NCBI GenBank assembly: GCA_018005585.1
Contig: JAGMZX010000041.1
Span: 1 to 40,723, forward strand
Direction of reading: 5' to 3'
Source: Candidatus Hydrogenedentota bacterium
GTDB lineage: Bacteria > Hydrogenedentota > Hydrogenedentia > Hydrogenedentales > JAGMZX01
DNA: 40,723 nucleotides
Shown here: in pieces, positions 32,241 to 40,106 of the stretch
Layout of the letters: each line of letters opens with the position of its first letter
Position numbering within the stretch: position 1 is the stretch's first letter
The notes under the pieces: generated by a model
Database searches by the model: none
What the model was told of the DNA's origin: nothing
What the model saw: the letters and a program-made list of their open reading frames with translations, nothing else
Program-made: the position numbers and the translations under genes

Positions 32241-32699
32241 ATGAAGACAACGCTGACCGAACTGGTCGACGTGATTATTGAACGCATCGAGCAACATCCC
32301 GACACGGCTCCCACCGAACACGGCATACGCTCCTGGCTGGTCCGGCAGGGCTATAACAAGCGCGACATCGAGGCGGTCCTGAAGCTGGTGCGGCCGCGTT
32401 TCGAAGCGCTGCGGCATATGGGACGCCGGGGTCTGGGCACGGTGCGGCAATTAACCCCCTACGAGGAGTACAAGCTGTCGCCGGAAGCACGGGACACGCT
32501 CGTGCGCCTCGAGTTGTTCGGGCTTATCGAGCCGTACGAAAGAGAAATGATCCTCGACCGTCTGGCCCAATTCGAGGGCGAAGTCGGGATGGATGAGCTT
32601 GACTATCTCCTGTCCTGGCTGGTGTACAGCTCCCGTGACGTCGAGTCGCAGCAGACGATCTTCAACGTGTTCGAAGGCAATCAGAAGACCATACACTAG
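32241..32699 (+). CDS. smg: Smg/DUF494-family protein
   Basis: A 152-residue all-helical cytoplasmic protein resembling Smg (DUF494), a conserved protein of uncertain role found near dprA/topA in many proteobacteria. The recognisable part is LSPEARDTLVRLELFGLIEPYEREMILDRLAQF, corresponding to the family core, with an N-terminal helix VDVIIERIE. GGGAG is present about six to ten bases before the ATG. It is 112 bases downstream of the hydrolase gene and the next gene is ruvA. Association with DNA recombination genes fits earlier genomic neighbourhood but its function is unknown. Confidence 0.8.
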   Translation: MKTTLTELVDVIIERIEQHPDTAPTEHGIRSWLVRQGYNKRDIEAVLKLVRPRFEALRHMGRRGLGTVRQLTPYEEYKLSPEARDTLVRLELFGLIEPYEREMILDRLAQFEGEVGMDELDYLLSWLVYSSRDVESQQTIFNVFEGNQKTIH

Positions 32700-32810
32700 C
32701 GGCGGGGGGTAACCGCGGCCGGCGGGCCGCTGCCTGCGTTTGGATAGGCCAGCGCTCTTGACTTACCATGACGGCGTGTCCACAAGCATAAAGTGCCGGG
32801 GTCAACCAGT

Positions 32811-33416
32811 ATGTTCGCGTTTCTCAGGGGTACGGTCGAGCACAAAGGGGCCGGCCAAATCGCGTTGGATGTGGGCGGCATCGGCTATGCCGTGCTTGTT
32901 CCCGATACGGTGCACCGCAGGCTGGCGCAGCATCAGGAAGTCAAACTGCTGACGTATTGCCACATTCGCGAAGACGCCTTCCAGATATACGGCTTTCTCA
33001 AGGAAGAAGAGCGTTCGCTCTTCATGACCCTGCTTGAAATCAACGGGGTCGGCCCGCGCGTGGCACTCGCGGTGGTGTCGTTCCTTGCCCCGGCGGCGTT
33101 CGGGCGCGCGCTGCTCGAGAACGACTTGAAAGCGTTTACGGGCGTGCCCGGCGTCGGCAAGAAACTCGCCCAGCGCATCCTGCTCGAAATGAAGACGAAA
33201 CTCGGCCAGGACACCGAACTGAGCGCCATTCTCGGGGAACCGGCCGCGGAGGCCGCGCCGGGCGAAGGCGACGACGTGTATGAAGCGCTGATTTCGCTCG
33301 GGTGCACCCCCGCGGAAGCCCGGAACGCCGCGCTCCACGCGCGCAAGAAACTGGGCCCCGATGCTCCGGCCGAAGAACTGGTGCGCGCGGCGCTGCGTTC
33401 GATGGCGAGGGCCTAG
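32811..33416 (+). CDS. ruvA: Holliday junction branch migration protein RuvA
   Basis: A 201-residue RuvA with its three domains: the N-terminal OB fold (MFAFLRGTVEHK..., DVGGIGYAVLVP), two helix-hairpin-helix motifs (LEINGVGPRVALAV and FTGVPGVGKKLAQRILLEMK), and the mobile C-terminal domain (EALISLGCTPAEARNA) that contacts RuvB. The tetramer holds the four-way junction while RuvB pumps DNA. The frame extends 6 codons upstream to GTG 32793, but ATG 32811 is the family start. No clear ribosome site exists. RuvB follows with three bases between, confirming the ruvAB operon. Confidence 0.95.
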   Translation: MFAFLRGTVEHKGAGQIALDVGGIGYAVLVPDTVHRRLAQHQEVKLLTYCHIREDAFQIYGFLKEEERSLFMTLLEINGVGPRVALAVVSFLAPAAFGRALLENDLKAFTGVPGVGKKLAQRILLEMKTKLGQDTELSAILGEPAAEAAPGEGDDVYEALISLGCTPAEARNAALHARKKLGPDAPAEELVRAALRSMARA

Positions 33417-33419
33417 TCC

Positions 33420-34445
33420 ATGGCCGACATGGAGATCGTAAGCCCGCAGCCGGTCGACGACGACCGCGTCTTCGACGAACAGATACGCCCGCAGCGCTTC
33501 GAGGATTTCCCCGGCCAAGACCCTATCAAGGAGAAGCTGCGCATCGCGATTGCGGCGGCCAAACAGCGGGGCGAGCCGCTGGACCACCTGCTGCTGAGCG
33601 GCCCGCCGGGGCTGGGCAAGACCACCCTGGCCCGGATCATCGCGAACGAAATGGGCGTGAACATCCGGCAATCGACGGGTCCGGTGATCGAAAGACAGGC
33701 CGATCTCTCGGCCATGCTGACAAGTCTTGAAGAGTTTGACGTGTTCTTCATCGATGAAATCCACCGGCTCAACCACGCGGTCGAAGAAACACTCTATTCC
33801 GCGATGGAGGATTTCGAGGTCGATATCATGCTCGGCAAGGGTCCGACGGCCCGTTCGATGAAGATCGGCCTCAAGCCGTTCACGCTCATCGGCGCCACAA
33901 CGCGCGCCGGCCTGCTGACGCCGCCGTTGCGCGCGCGCTTCGGCGACACCTGCCGGTTCGAGTTCTATTCGCCCGCGGAGCTTCAGCGCATCGTCGTCCG
34001 CGCGGCGCGCATTTTGAAGGTCGAGGTCGACAACGACGGCGCGCTCGAGATCGCGACGCGCTCGCGCGGCACCGCCCGCATCGCAAACCGCCTGTTGCGC
34101 CGGGTGCGCGATTACGCGCAGGTCAAGGGCGACGGCGTCGTGACGCGCGAGGCGGCGGACGCGGCGCTGCACATGCTGCGCATCGACGCGCTGGGCCTCG
34201 ACGACATGGACCGCGCCATCATCCGGACCGTCATCGAGAAGTTCAGCGGCGGGCCGGTGGGTGTCTCGTCGCTTGGGGTCGCCGTGGGGGAAGAGCGCCA
34301 GACGCTCGAAGAGGTTCACGAGCCGTATCTCATCCAGGTCGGCTTCCTGAAACGCACGCCGCAGGGCCGCGTGGCCACGCCGCTCGCATACCGCCATATG
34401 GGCCTCGAGCCGCCGCCCGCGGCCGCGCAGCCGCACCTGTTCTGA
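33420..34445 (+). CDS. ruvB: Holliday junction branch migration ATPase RuvB
   Basis: A 341-residue RuvB. It has Walker [10 protein letters not shown] (61-69), Walker [10 protein letters not shown], sensor-1 [12 protein letters not shown] with the RuvB signature, the arginine finger/AAA lid residues, and a winged-helix C-terminus ([22 protein letters not shown]). The beta-hairpin region that contacts RuvA is intact. It is the hexameric motor pulling DNA through the RuvA-junction complex. The start is three bases after the ruvA stop. The gene ends 11 bases from the convergent alkyltransferase-like gene. Length and motifs are normal. Confidence 0.97.
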   Translation: MADMEIVSPQPVDDDRVFDEQIRPQRFEDFPGQDPIKEKLRIAIAAAKQRGEPLDHLLLSGPPGLGKTTLARIIANEMGVNIRQSTGPVIERQADLSAMLTSLEEFDVFFIDEIHRLNHAVEETLYSAMEDFEVDIMLGKGPTARSMKIGLKPFTLIGATTRAGLLTPPLRARFGDTCRFEFYSPAELQRIVVRAARILKVEVDNDGALEIATRSRGTARIANRLLRRVRDYAQVKGDGVVTREAADAALHMLRIDALGLDDMDRAIIRTVIEKFSGGPVGVSSLGVAVGEERQTLEEVHEPYLIQVGFLKRTPQGRVATPLAYRHMGLEPPPAAAQPHLF

Positions 34446-34456
34446 CGCGGCGCGCC

Positions 34457-34816
34457 TCAGATAAACGGCCAGTCGGCCTCGGTGACGAAGAGATAGGCGT
34501 CGGGGCAGGGCGGTTCCCAGCGGTACCGGGTGAGGTCGCAGGTTTCCGACGCGTCAAAGCGGATGCCCTCGGCTTCCAGGAGCATGCGCTGGAGGATGGG
34601 CCTCTCCACCTCGCTGTGGGCGCTGATGCCGCCGCGGCTGTTGATGACGCGGTGCCAGGGCACGTCGCCGCGTGGCCCGGCGGCGCGCATCGCGTAGCCA
34701 ACGGCGCGCGCGGCGCGGGGACAGCCCAAGATCGCCGCGATCTGGCCATAGGTCATGACGCGGCCTTGGGGGATCTCCCGCACGAGGCGGTATACGGCTT
34801 CGTAAAATCTTGACAT
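34457..34816 (-). CDS. Alkyltransferase-like protein (ATL; MGMT fold without acceptor Cys)
   Basis: The protein (119 residues from ATG 34816) is the DNA-binding C-terminal domain of O6-methylguanine-DNA methyltransferases: RVMTYGQIAAILGCPRAARAVGYAMRA carries the recognition helix. The active site PCHRV is PWHRVINSRGG, so Trp54 replaces the acceptor cysteine. ATL proteins keep lesion binding and signal bulky or alkyl lesions to nucleotide excision repair instead of repairing them. The frame can start at ATG 34831 (MLPWA...), five codons earlier; neither start has a convincing Shine-Dalgarno. It is convergent with ruvB, and a genome-maintenance cluster is plausible. Confidence 0.88.
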   Translation of the reverse strand: MSRFYEAVYRLVREIPQGRVMTYGQIAAILGCPRAARAVGYAMRAAGPRGDVPWHRVINSRGGISAHSEVERPILQRMLLEAEGIRFDASETCDLTRYRWEPPCPDAYLFVTEADWPFI

Positions 34817-34894
34817 AGCCCACGGTAACATGTGGTAGTATGGAGTTTACACATATGCAGGGCAAGGGGGCTCGCGCATGAAGAGGATAGGCAA

Positions 34895-36028
34895 ATGAGC
34901 GAACCGGCTGTGAGCTTCGCGGAGACCGAGGCCCCGCTCGCCGCGCTGGTGCTGCATCCGGTCCATGGAGACGAGAAGGACGCGTTCACCGTTTCCCTGG
35001 AACAAGACGTGATGTCGTTGATCTCGCCGGATGAACGGCTGGTTTTGATGCTGCCGCGCGAGGAGGCGGCGCGCCACATCCGTTTCAATTACGACGTGTT
35101 TCACGGGCGGACGGTCTCGTTTGTCATTGTCGAGGGTCTTAAGGCGCACACGTTCAAATGCCCGCTTCTGGAACTCGAGCAGCTGCTGAACTGGCTACCG
35201 CAGAAGCCGCGCGAGGAACAGGAGCGCGAAGTGCGCCGGTACGGCGTGGCCATCGTACTGCTGGGCGCCGGGCTGCTCCTGTTTCCGCAGTATTTCTTCT
35301 GGGTATGGGGCCTGGCGCTGGTCTTCCTCGGGCTGGCGGACATCTGGTGGTCCCGAGACATGTTCTATGGCGTCAATGCCGCCGCCATGTTCGTGGCAAG
35401 CCTCGTGCTCCTGTTCGCGCCCGTGCCGCTGGGCCTGCGCAGCGGCGCGGACCTGGAAACGGCGCGGTTGCTGGCGACGGGGCTCGGCAGCCTGCTCATC
35501 ATCTGGAGCGTGCAGCAGGCTTCCCTTTTGGGGCCGATCCACCGGCTGCGTCTGGCGCGGGCGCACCGGGACGCGCGCAACGCCCGCGAAAGGGCGCCGT
35601 CCTCCGCCGTGAAGGCAATCGCCTGGACCGTGGGCGCGCTGGGCGTCTTCTTCCTGGCGCACCTGGGATGGCTGGGCATGCAGGCGCGCGCGGGCGCGGG
35701 AGAGGGCCTCATCGAAGACTGGATCCTCCACGGGGTCGTCAGCGGCACGTTGTTGCTGCTCGCGGGGTCGATGTGGGTGCGCGGTTTCCGCTCGTACGTC
35801 GAGGCGAAACTCGCGGCGCAGTTCGCGCTGATGCTGGCCGTGTTCTACGCCGCCGGCGCAGGCACGATGCTTTGGTCCGCTGAGGCGCTCGGGCCGCAGG
35901 TGCTGCGCATGGGGTTCCTCGCGTGGTCGCAGGTTTACGTCTGGGCGCCGCTGGTGGTGCTCGTAGTCGTATTCAACCGCTGGCTCGCGGGCCGGGTCGA
36001 GCGGGAACTGGAAGAAAACCGGGGATAG
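34895..36028 (+). CDS. Multi-pass membrane protein of unknown function
   Basis: A 377-residue protein with an N-terminal cytoplasmic domain of about 110 residues, rich in strands, containing DERLVLMLPREEAARHIRFNYDV and VEGLKAHTFKCPLLELEQLLNWLPQKP. Roughly nine hydrophobic segments follow from about residue 112, with a basic cytoplasmic loop near 245-265 (RLARAHRDARNARER). No family is recognised. ATG 34895 is preceded by GAGGATAGG; the open frame runs to 34832. A TTGACA at 34810 precedes a TAGTAT (34836), but the 20-base spacer is long, so the promoter is uncertain. It is the sole gene between the alkyltransferase-like gene and the oxidoreductase promoter. Confidence 0.7.
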   Translation: MSEPAVSFAETEAPLAALVLHPVHGDEKDAFTVSLEQDVMSLISPDERLVLMLPREEAARHIRFNYDVFHGRTVSFVIVEGLKAHTFKCPLLELEQLLNWLPQKPREEQEREVRRYGVAIVLLGAGLLLFPQYFFWVWGLALVFLGLADIWWSRDMFYGVNAAAMFVASLVLLFAPVPLGLRSGADLETARLLATGLGSLLIIWSVQQASLLGPIHRLRLARAHRDARNARERAPSSAVKAIAWTVGALGVFFLAHLGWLGMQARAGAGEGLIEDWILHGVVSGTLLLLAGSMWVRGFRSYVEAKLAAQFALMLAVFYAAGAGTMLWSAEALGPQVLRMGFLAWSQVYVWAPLVVLVVVFNRWLAGRVERELEENRG

Positions 36029-36053
36029 GCTGCGTTGGCGGGATCGCGCGCAC

Positions 36054-36080
36054 TTGGCATGCGCGCGCGCACGCCCTATA
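36054..36080 (+). promoter_or_regulatory. Probable promoter of the oxidoreductase/isomerase operon
   Basis: TTGGCA (36054-36059) and a perfect TATAAT (36075-36080) are separated by 15 bases, shorter than the optimal 17. The TATAAT lies 48 bases before the start codon. GGAGGGAG at 36117-36124 serves as ribosome site. Confidence 0.5.
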
Positions 36081-36128
36081 ATAGCGCCCGTGTTGTCCAA
36101 TCCTATTCGTATTGATGGAGGGAGAATC

Positions 36129-37295
36129 ATGGCGAAGAAAACGGTGAATGTGGCGATGATCGGCGGCGCGTTCATGGGCAAGGCGCACAGCAACGGCTGG
36201 CGCCAGGTCGGTATGTTTTTCGACCCGCCCGTCAAGCCGGTCATGAAGGTCATGTGCGACAAAGACCCGAACGTGCTCAAGAACGCGGAACGTTACGGCT
36301 GGCAGGAAGCCTCGACCGACTGGCAGGAGGTAATCAATCGGCCGGACATCGACATCATCGATATCTGCACGCCGAACTTCCTGCACCCGCCCATCGCGGT
36401 CGCGGCCGCGAAGGCCGGCAAGGCGGTCGTCTGCGAGAAACCGCTCGCGAACACACTGAAGGAGGCCAAGGAGATGCTTGCCGCCGCGCAGAAGGCCGGC
36501 GTAAAGCACATGTGCGGCTTTTCGTACCGTTTCGCGCCCGCGGTGCAGACGATCAAGGGCATGATGCAGAAGGGCATGCTCGGCGACATCTTCCATTTCC
36601 GCGCGGCTTATCAGCAGGACTGGATCGTCGACCCGGATTTTCCCATGGTGTGGCGGCTCAAGAAGGCGAGCACGGGCTCCGGCGCGCTTGGCGACATCGG
36701 CGCGCACATCACGGACCTGTGCCACTTTCTCGTCGGCGAAGTCTGCGAGGTTGCCGCAGCCATGGAAACGTTCATCAAGCAGCGCGTCATCGCGGACAGC
36801 GACTCGGGAGCGTGGGGCGCGAAAGGCAGCCAGAAGAAGAAGCGGTATGACGTCGTCGACGTGGACGACGCCGCCATTTACCTGGGCCGCATCAAGGGCG
36901 CGAATACGCTGGCCACGTTCGAAGCAACGCGCTTCGCGCCAGGCCGCCGCAATTACAACGCCATCGAGATCTACGGCAGCAAGGGCTCCATCCTGTGGAA
37001 TCAGGAAGAGATGGACGTGTTCCACTATTTCGACCGCGGGGACCCCGCCACGCTCCAGGGTTTCCGCAGGGTGCAGGCGTGCGACATGGGCCATCCCTAC
37101 GTGCACGCATGGTGGCCGCCGGGACACATCATCGGCTACGAACACCTCTTCGTGCACGAATTGTACGAGTTCCTTTGCGGCCTCAATAAGGCCAAGGGCA
37201 ATCACCCGACCTTCGCGGACGCCGTGGCCTGCCAGAAGGTGCTCGATGCCGTCGAGCGGGCCGCCCAGACCAGGAAATGGGTGAAGGTACAGTAA
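36129..37295 (+). CDS. Gfo/Idh/MocA-family oxidoreductase
   Basis: A 388-residue NAD(P)-dependent sugar or inositol dehydrogenase-type enzyme. The Rossmann N-terminus has VAMIGGAFMGKAHSNGW, IDICTPNFLH and AVVCEKPLA, the classic EKP motif with the catalytic Lys. The C-terminal domain has GALGDIGAHITDLCHFLVG with the catalytic Asp/His pair of this family. No signal peptide. It is followed 55 bases later by a sugar isomerase-like gene, and both are closed by a strong terminator. This suggests a two-step pathway such as oxidation at a sugar carbon followed by keto-sugar isomerisation. The substrate is unknown. GGAGGGAG precedes the ATG. Several long open frames on the opposite strand are coding shadows. 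Confidence 0.92.
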   Translation: MAKKTVNVAMIGGAFMGKAHSNGWRQVGMFFDPPVKPVMKVMCDKDPNVLKNAERYGWQEASTDWQEVINRPDIDIIDICTPNFLHPPIAVAAAKAGKAVVCEKPLANTLKEAKEMLAAAQKAGVKHMCGFSYRFAPAVQTIKGMMQKGMLGDIFHFRAAYQQDWIVDPDFPMVWRLKKASTGSGALGDIGAHITDLCHFLVGEVCEVAAAMETFIKQRVIADSDSGAWGAKGSQKKKRYDVVDVDDAAIYLGRIKGANTLATFEATRFAPGRRNYNAIEIYGSKGSILWNQEEMDVFHYFDRGDPATLQGFRRVQACDMGHPYVHAWWPPGHIIGYEHLFVHELYEFLCGLNKAKGNHPTFADAVACQKVLDAVERAAQTRKWVKVQ

Positions 37296-37350
37296 CGCCC
37301 GCCGCGCGCGGGAACGGCGCCGTTGCGGCGCGACATAGGAGATTCAGACC

Positions 37351-38316
37351 ATGAAACTGGGTTTGCTCACCGTCATGTTCGGCAACAAGCCGCTGAAGGA
37401 CGTGCTCGAACTCGTGCGGCCGCTCGGCCTGGATTGCGTCGAACTGGGCACGGGCAACTATCCGGGCTGCGCGCATGCGCCGCTGGACGAACTGCTCGCG
37501 TCGAAACCGAAACGGAACGAACTGCTCGCGCTGCTGAAGGGCGAGGGCCTGTCGATCAGCGCGCTGAGCTGCCACGGCAACTGTCTGCACCCGGACGCGG
37601 TCTTCGCGAAGAAGAACCAGCAGGTGCAAACGAAGACAATCCGCCTGGCCGAGATGATGGGCATCAAAGTCGTCATTGATTTCTCGGGCTGCCCCGGCGA
37701 GAGCGACAAGGCCAGGAAACCCAACTGGGTGACCTGCGCGTGGCCGCCGGATTACCTCGAAGTGCTCGAATGGCAGTGGTCGAAGAAGGTCATTCCGTAC
37801 TGGACGAAGCAAGCGAAATTTGCGCGCGACCACGGTGTCTCCGTGGCATTCGAGATGCACCCCGGCTTCGTCGTATACAATCCCGAGACGCTGCTCAAGC
37901 TGCGCAACGCCTGCGGCGCGAATCTGGGCGCGAACTTCGACCCAAGCCACCTCTTCTGGCAGGGCATGGACCCATGCGAAGCGGTGAAACTGCTGGGCGG
38001 CAAGGCAATCTTCCATGTGCACGCGAAGGATTCGCGCGTCGACCCGGTCAACGCGTCGCGCAACGGCGTGCTCGACACCAAGCACTACGGCGATGAAGCC
38101 AACCGCTCGTGGATTTTCCGCACCGTTGGCTATGGCCACAGCCTCGAGTGGTGGAAGGACTTCTTCTCCACGCTGCGGCTCGTCGGCTACGACGGGGCCA
38201 TCAGCATAGAACACGAAGACAGCCTGATGTCGAGCTGGGAAGGCCTGACCAAGGCGATCGCATTCCTCAAGCAGACGATGATTTTCGAGAAGCCCACGGC
38301 CATGACTTGGGCATAG
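37351..38316 (+). CDS. Sugar phosphate isomerase/epimerase-like TIM-barrel protein
   Basis: A 321-residue AP-endonuclease-2-type TIM barrel, the fold of xylose isomerase-like epimerases and inositol catabolism proteins. Metal ligands occur in order: VAFEMHPGF (Glu), NFDPSHLFWQG (Asp and His), IFHVHAKDS (His/Asp) and AISIEHED (Glu). No signal peptide. AGGAGATT lies about ten bases before the ATG. It is paired with the Gfo/Idh/MocA gene, a pairing frequent in carbohydrate or inositol catabolism clusters. A terminator follows within 25 bases of the stop. Confidence 0.9.
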   Translation: MKLGLLTVMFGNKPLKDVLELVRPLGLDCVELGTGNYPGCAHAPLDELLASKPKRNELLALLKGEGLSISALSCHGNCLHPDAVFAKKNQQVQTKTIRLAEMMGIKVVIDFSGCPGESDKARKPNWVTCAWPPDYLEVLEWQWSKKVIPYWTKQAKFARDHGVSVAFEMHPGFVVYNPETLLKLRNACGANLGANFDPSHLFWQGMDPCEAVKLLGGKAIFHVHAKDSRVDPVNASRNGVLDTKHYGDEANRSWIFRTVGYGHSLEWWKDFFSTLRLVGYDGAISIEHEDSLMSSWEGLTKAIAFLKQTMIFEKPTAMTWA

Positions 38317-38340
38317 GCGGTTTGTTTCACGCCCATTCGA

Positions 38341-38370
38341 GGGAGCCGGCTGCGCGGCCGGCTCCCTTTA
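38341..38370 (+). terminator. Rho-independent terminator after the isomerase gene
   Basis: A perfect 10-bp GC-rich stem (GGGAGCCGGC with GCCGGCTCCC, 6-base loop, 38341-38366) is followed by TTTATGTAT. It ends the oxidoreductase/isomerase transcript and faces the minus-strand ruvC. Confidence 0.9.
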
Positions 38371-38491
38371 TGTATGGCTTGAGCGCAACGTTGATGACGC
38401 AGAGGCCCGCGCAGGCGTGTGACCGTCCATGCAAGTCCATGGCGTCCAGGACGCCACTTCCCGGACCCATGCCCGCGCACGATCAGGGCCG

Positions 38492-38983
38492 CTACTCGCG
38501 AAAGCGCCCTTGCAGCGCGCCGGCCTGTACCTGGCAAATCGCGAGGGCGAGCGCGTCGGCTGCGTCGTCGGGCCGCGGCGGGGCGTCGAGATTGAGCAGT
38601 ATCTTGATCATGTCCTGCACCTGCCGTTTCTCGGCGCGGCCATAGCCCACGATGGCGGTCTTGGTTTCGGTGGGGCTGTATTCGGTGACGGGCAGGCCGG
38701 CTTCTACGGCGGCCAGTGCGAGCACGCCGCGTGCCTGCGCCACGGCGATGCCCGTGGTCACGTTCTGTTTGAAATAGATGCGTTCGAGGACGACGATGTC
38801 TGGCCGGTAGACACGGAGGAGCCCGCGCGCCTCGTCATAGATAAGCTTCAACCGGGTCGCGAAGTGGTCCCCGGCGGCGGTAGAGATAACCCCATGCGCC
38901 ACGTGGCGCAAGCGGTTTGCGTCGCCATCCACGACGCCGTAGCCTGTCGTGGCCGTGCCGGGATCAAGCCCGAGCGCGCGCAT
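38492..38983 (-). CDS. ruvC: Holliday junction resolvase RuvC
   Basis: A 163-residue RuvC with its acidic active site: Asp7 in MRALGLDPG, the Glu in IVVLERIYF, and the Asp pair in PPRPDDAADALALAI. The aromatic and polar residues for junction recognition (IYFKQNVTTGIAVAQARGV) are also present. The dimer cleaves four-way junctions symmetrically after RuvAB migration. The start abuts the yebC stop with no gap, the arrangement of the widespread yebC-ruvC operon. Separation from ruvAB by several kilobases is seen here. Length is slightly shorter than E. coli RuvC but complete. Confidence 0.95.
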   Translation of the reverse strand: MRALGLDPGTATTGYGVVDGDANRLRHVAHGVISTAAGDHFATRLKLIYDEARGLLRVYRPDIVVLERIYFKQNVTTGIAVAQARGVLALAAVEAGLPVTEYSPTETKTAIVGYGRAEKRQVQDMIKILLNLDAPPRPDDAADALALAICQVQAGALQGRFRE

Positions 38984-39736
38984 TTACTCCGCCATGATCG
39001 CGGCCATGGCCTCGTCGGTGATGTTGATGTTCGAGTAGACGTTCTGCACGTCGTCGTGGTCTTCGAGCGTTTCCATGAGCCGCAGCACCGTCGTGGCCGC
39101 CTTCGTATCGAGCGTGACCGTGGTCTTCGGCGCCATGGTCAATTTCGCTTCGCCGACTTCGACGCCCGACTTGCCCAGCGCCGTGACCACTGCGTGTAAT
39201 TCGGACGGCGCGGTGGACAGTTCGTACAGGTCTCCGTCCGTGTCCACGTCTTCCGCGCCCGCCTCGATCGCCTTCTCGAAGATGGCCTCTTCGTCGAGAC
39301 CTTCCTTCGAAACGGCGACAATCCCCTTCTGTTCGAAGTTCCACGCGACTGCGTTCGTCTCGGCCATGCTGCCGTTATGCCGCATCAGGATATGCCGGAT
39401 TTCCGCGACGGTGCGGTTCTTGTTGTCCGTGAGCACGTCGATAATCAGCGCGACGCCGCCGCCCGCATAGGCTTCGTAGCGCACTTCCTCGAAAGTCTGC
39501 CCCTCGAGTTCGCCCGTACCCTTCTTGACCGCGCGATCGATATTGTCGCTGGGCATGTTCGCGGCGCGCGCGGCCAACAACACGGTGCGCAGACGCGGAT
39601 TGAATCCCGGGTCGGCGCCGCCGAGTCGCGCGGCCACGGAAATTTCCTTTGCGAGCTTCGAGAAGATCTTGCCGCGCTTCGCGTCGAGCGCGCCCTTCTT
39701 ATGCTTGATCGTGCTCCATTTAGAATGACCGGACAT
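38984..39736 (-). CDS. yebC: YebC/PmpR-family protein
   Basis: A 250-residue YebC/TACO1-type protein. It begins MSGHSKWSTIKHKKGALDAKRGKIFSKLAKEI, the strongly conserved basic N-terminus, with NPRLRTVL, the KKGTGE hinge and EEVRYEAYAGGGVALIIDVLTDN. The acidic C-terminal domains end in DDVQNVYSNI. Members are ribosome- or DNA-associated regulators; recent work links them to translation of proline-rich stretches. It lies immediately upstream of ruvC on the same strand. Confidence 0.95.
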   Translation of the reverse strand: MSGHSKWSTIKHKKGALDAKRGKIFSKLAKEISVAARLGGADPGFNPRLRTVLLAARAANMPSDNIDRAVKKGTGELEGQTFEEVRYEAYAGGGVALIIDVLTDNKNRTVAEIRHILMRHNGSMAETNAVAWNFEQKGIVAVSKEGLDEEAIFEKAIEAGAEDVDTDGDLYELSTAPSELHAVVTALGKSGVEVGEAKLTMAPKTTVTLDTKAATTVLRLMETLEDHDDVQNVYSNINITDEAMAAIMAE

Positions 39737-39795
39737 GGGGTGCGTGCTCCTGGCGTCGTGTCCCTAAACGCATGAATAACAGCGACTTCCAGGTA

Positions 39796-40050
39796 TTATA
39801 TCAATTGGCGGCCAAACCGCGCAATGGCAGCGTCCTGCATCGGGACGGCCCCGGCAAGAACGTGGTCCTGGATGTGCCAGTGCAGCGAACGCGCGTTTAC
39901 GACATCCACCTTCCTTCCCAAGCGGTCTTCCAGGTCTTGGATGAGGCCGGCGCCGTCAAGCAGACTGCAACCCTCTTCCAGCGTGACCAGAAGATCGATG
40001 TCGCTGTCGTGGCGCGTGTCGCCGCGCGCCACGGAATCGAAGACGCGCAC
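39796..40050 (-). pseudogene. Truncated MNT-type nucleotidyltransferase remnant
   Basis: The reading frame contains FDSVARGDTRHDSDIDLLVTLEEG, clearly the nucleotidyltransferase pattern GSxARG...SDID of minimal nucleotidyltransferases (MntA-type antitoxins or tRNA/aminoglycoside transferase-like). The start helix normally in front is missing and no ATG exists; GTG at 40050 would start only four residues before this motif. The first motif glycine is Asp here. It sits just after the metG stop and has no HEPN-toxin gene beside it. Either a decayed gene or a very short protein starting at a non-standard codon. Confidence 0.5.
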
Positions 40051-40106
40051 GTTTTCGGGCGAGGGTGCTGCCGCCGCTCCGGGGGTGCGCCGCGGGAGCA
40101 GTGATT

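Noticed and set aside
32802-34436. A 544-residue minus-strand open frame over ruvA-ruvB
   Set aside because: RuvA and RuvB have complete family motifs on plus; the reverse frame is Arg/His-rich shadow.
34810-34841. TTGACA...TAGTAT as a promoter for the membrane protein gene
   Set aside because: The spacing is 20 bases and the first hexamer overlaps the convergent alkyltransferase-like start; kept only as a remark.
35195-37205. Long minus-strand frames (35195-36280, 35973-37205)
   Set aside because: They overlap the membrane protein and the Gfo/Idh/MocA gene in antisense and show no family signature.
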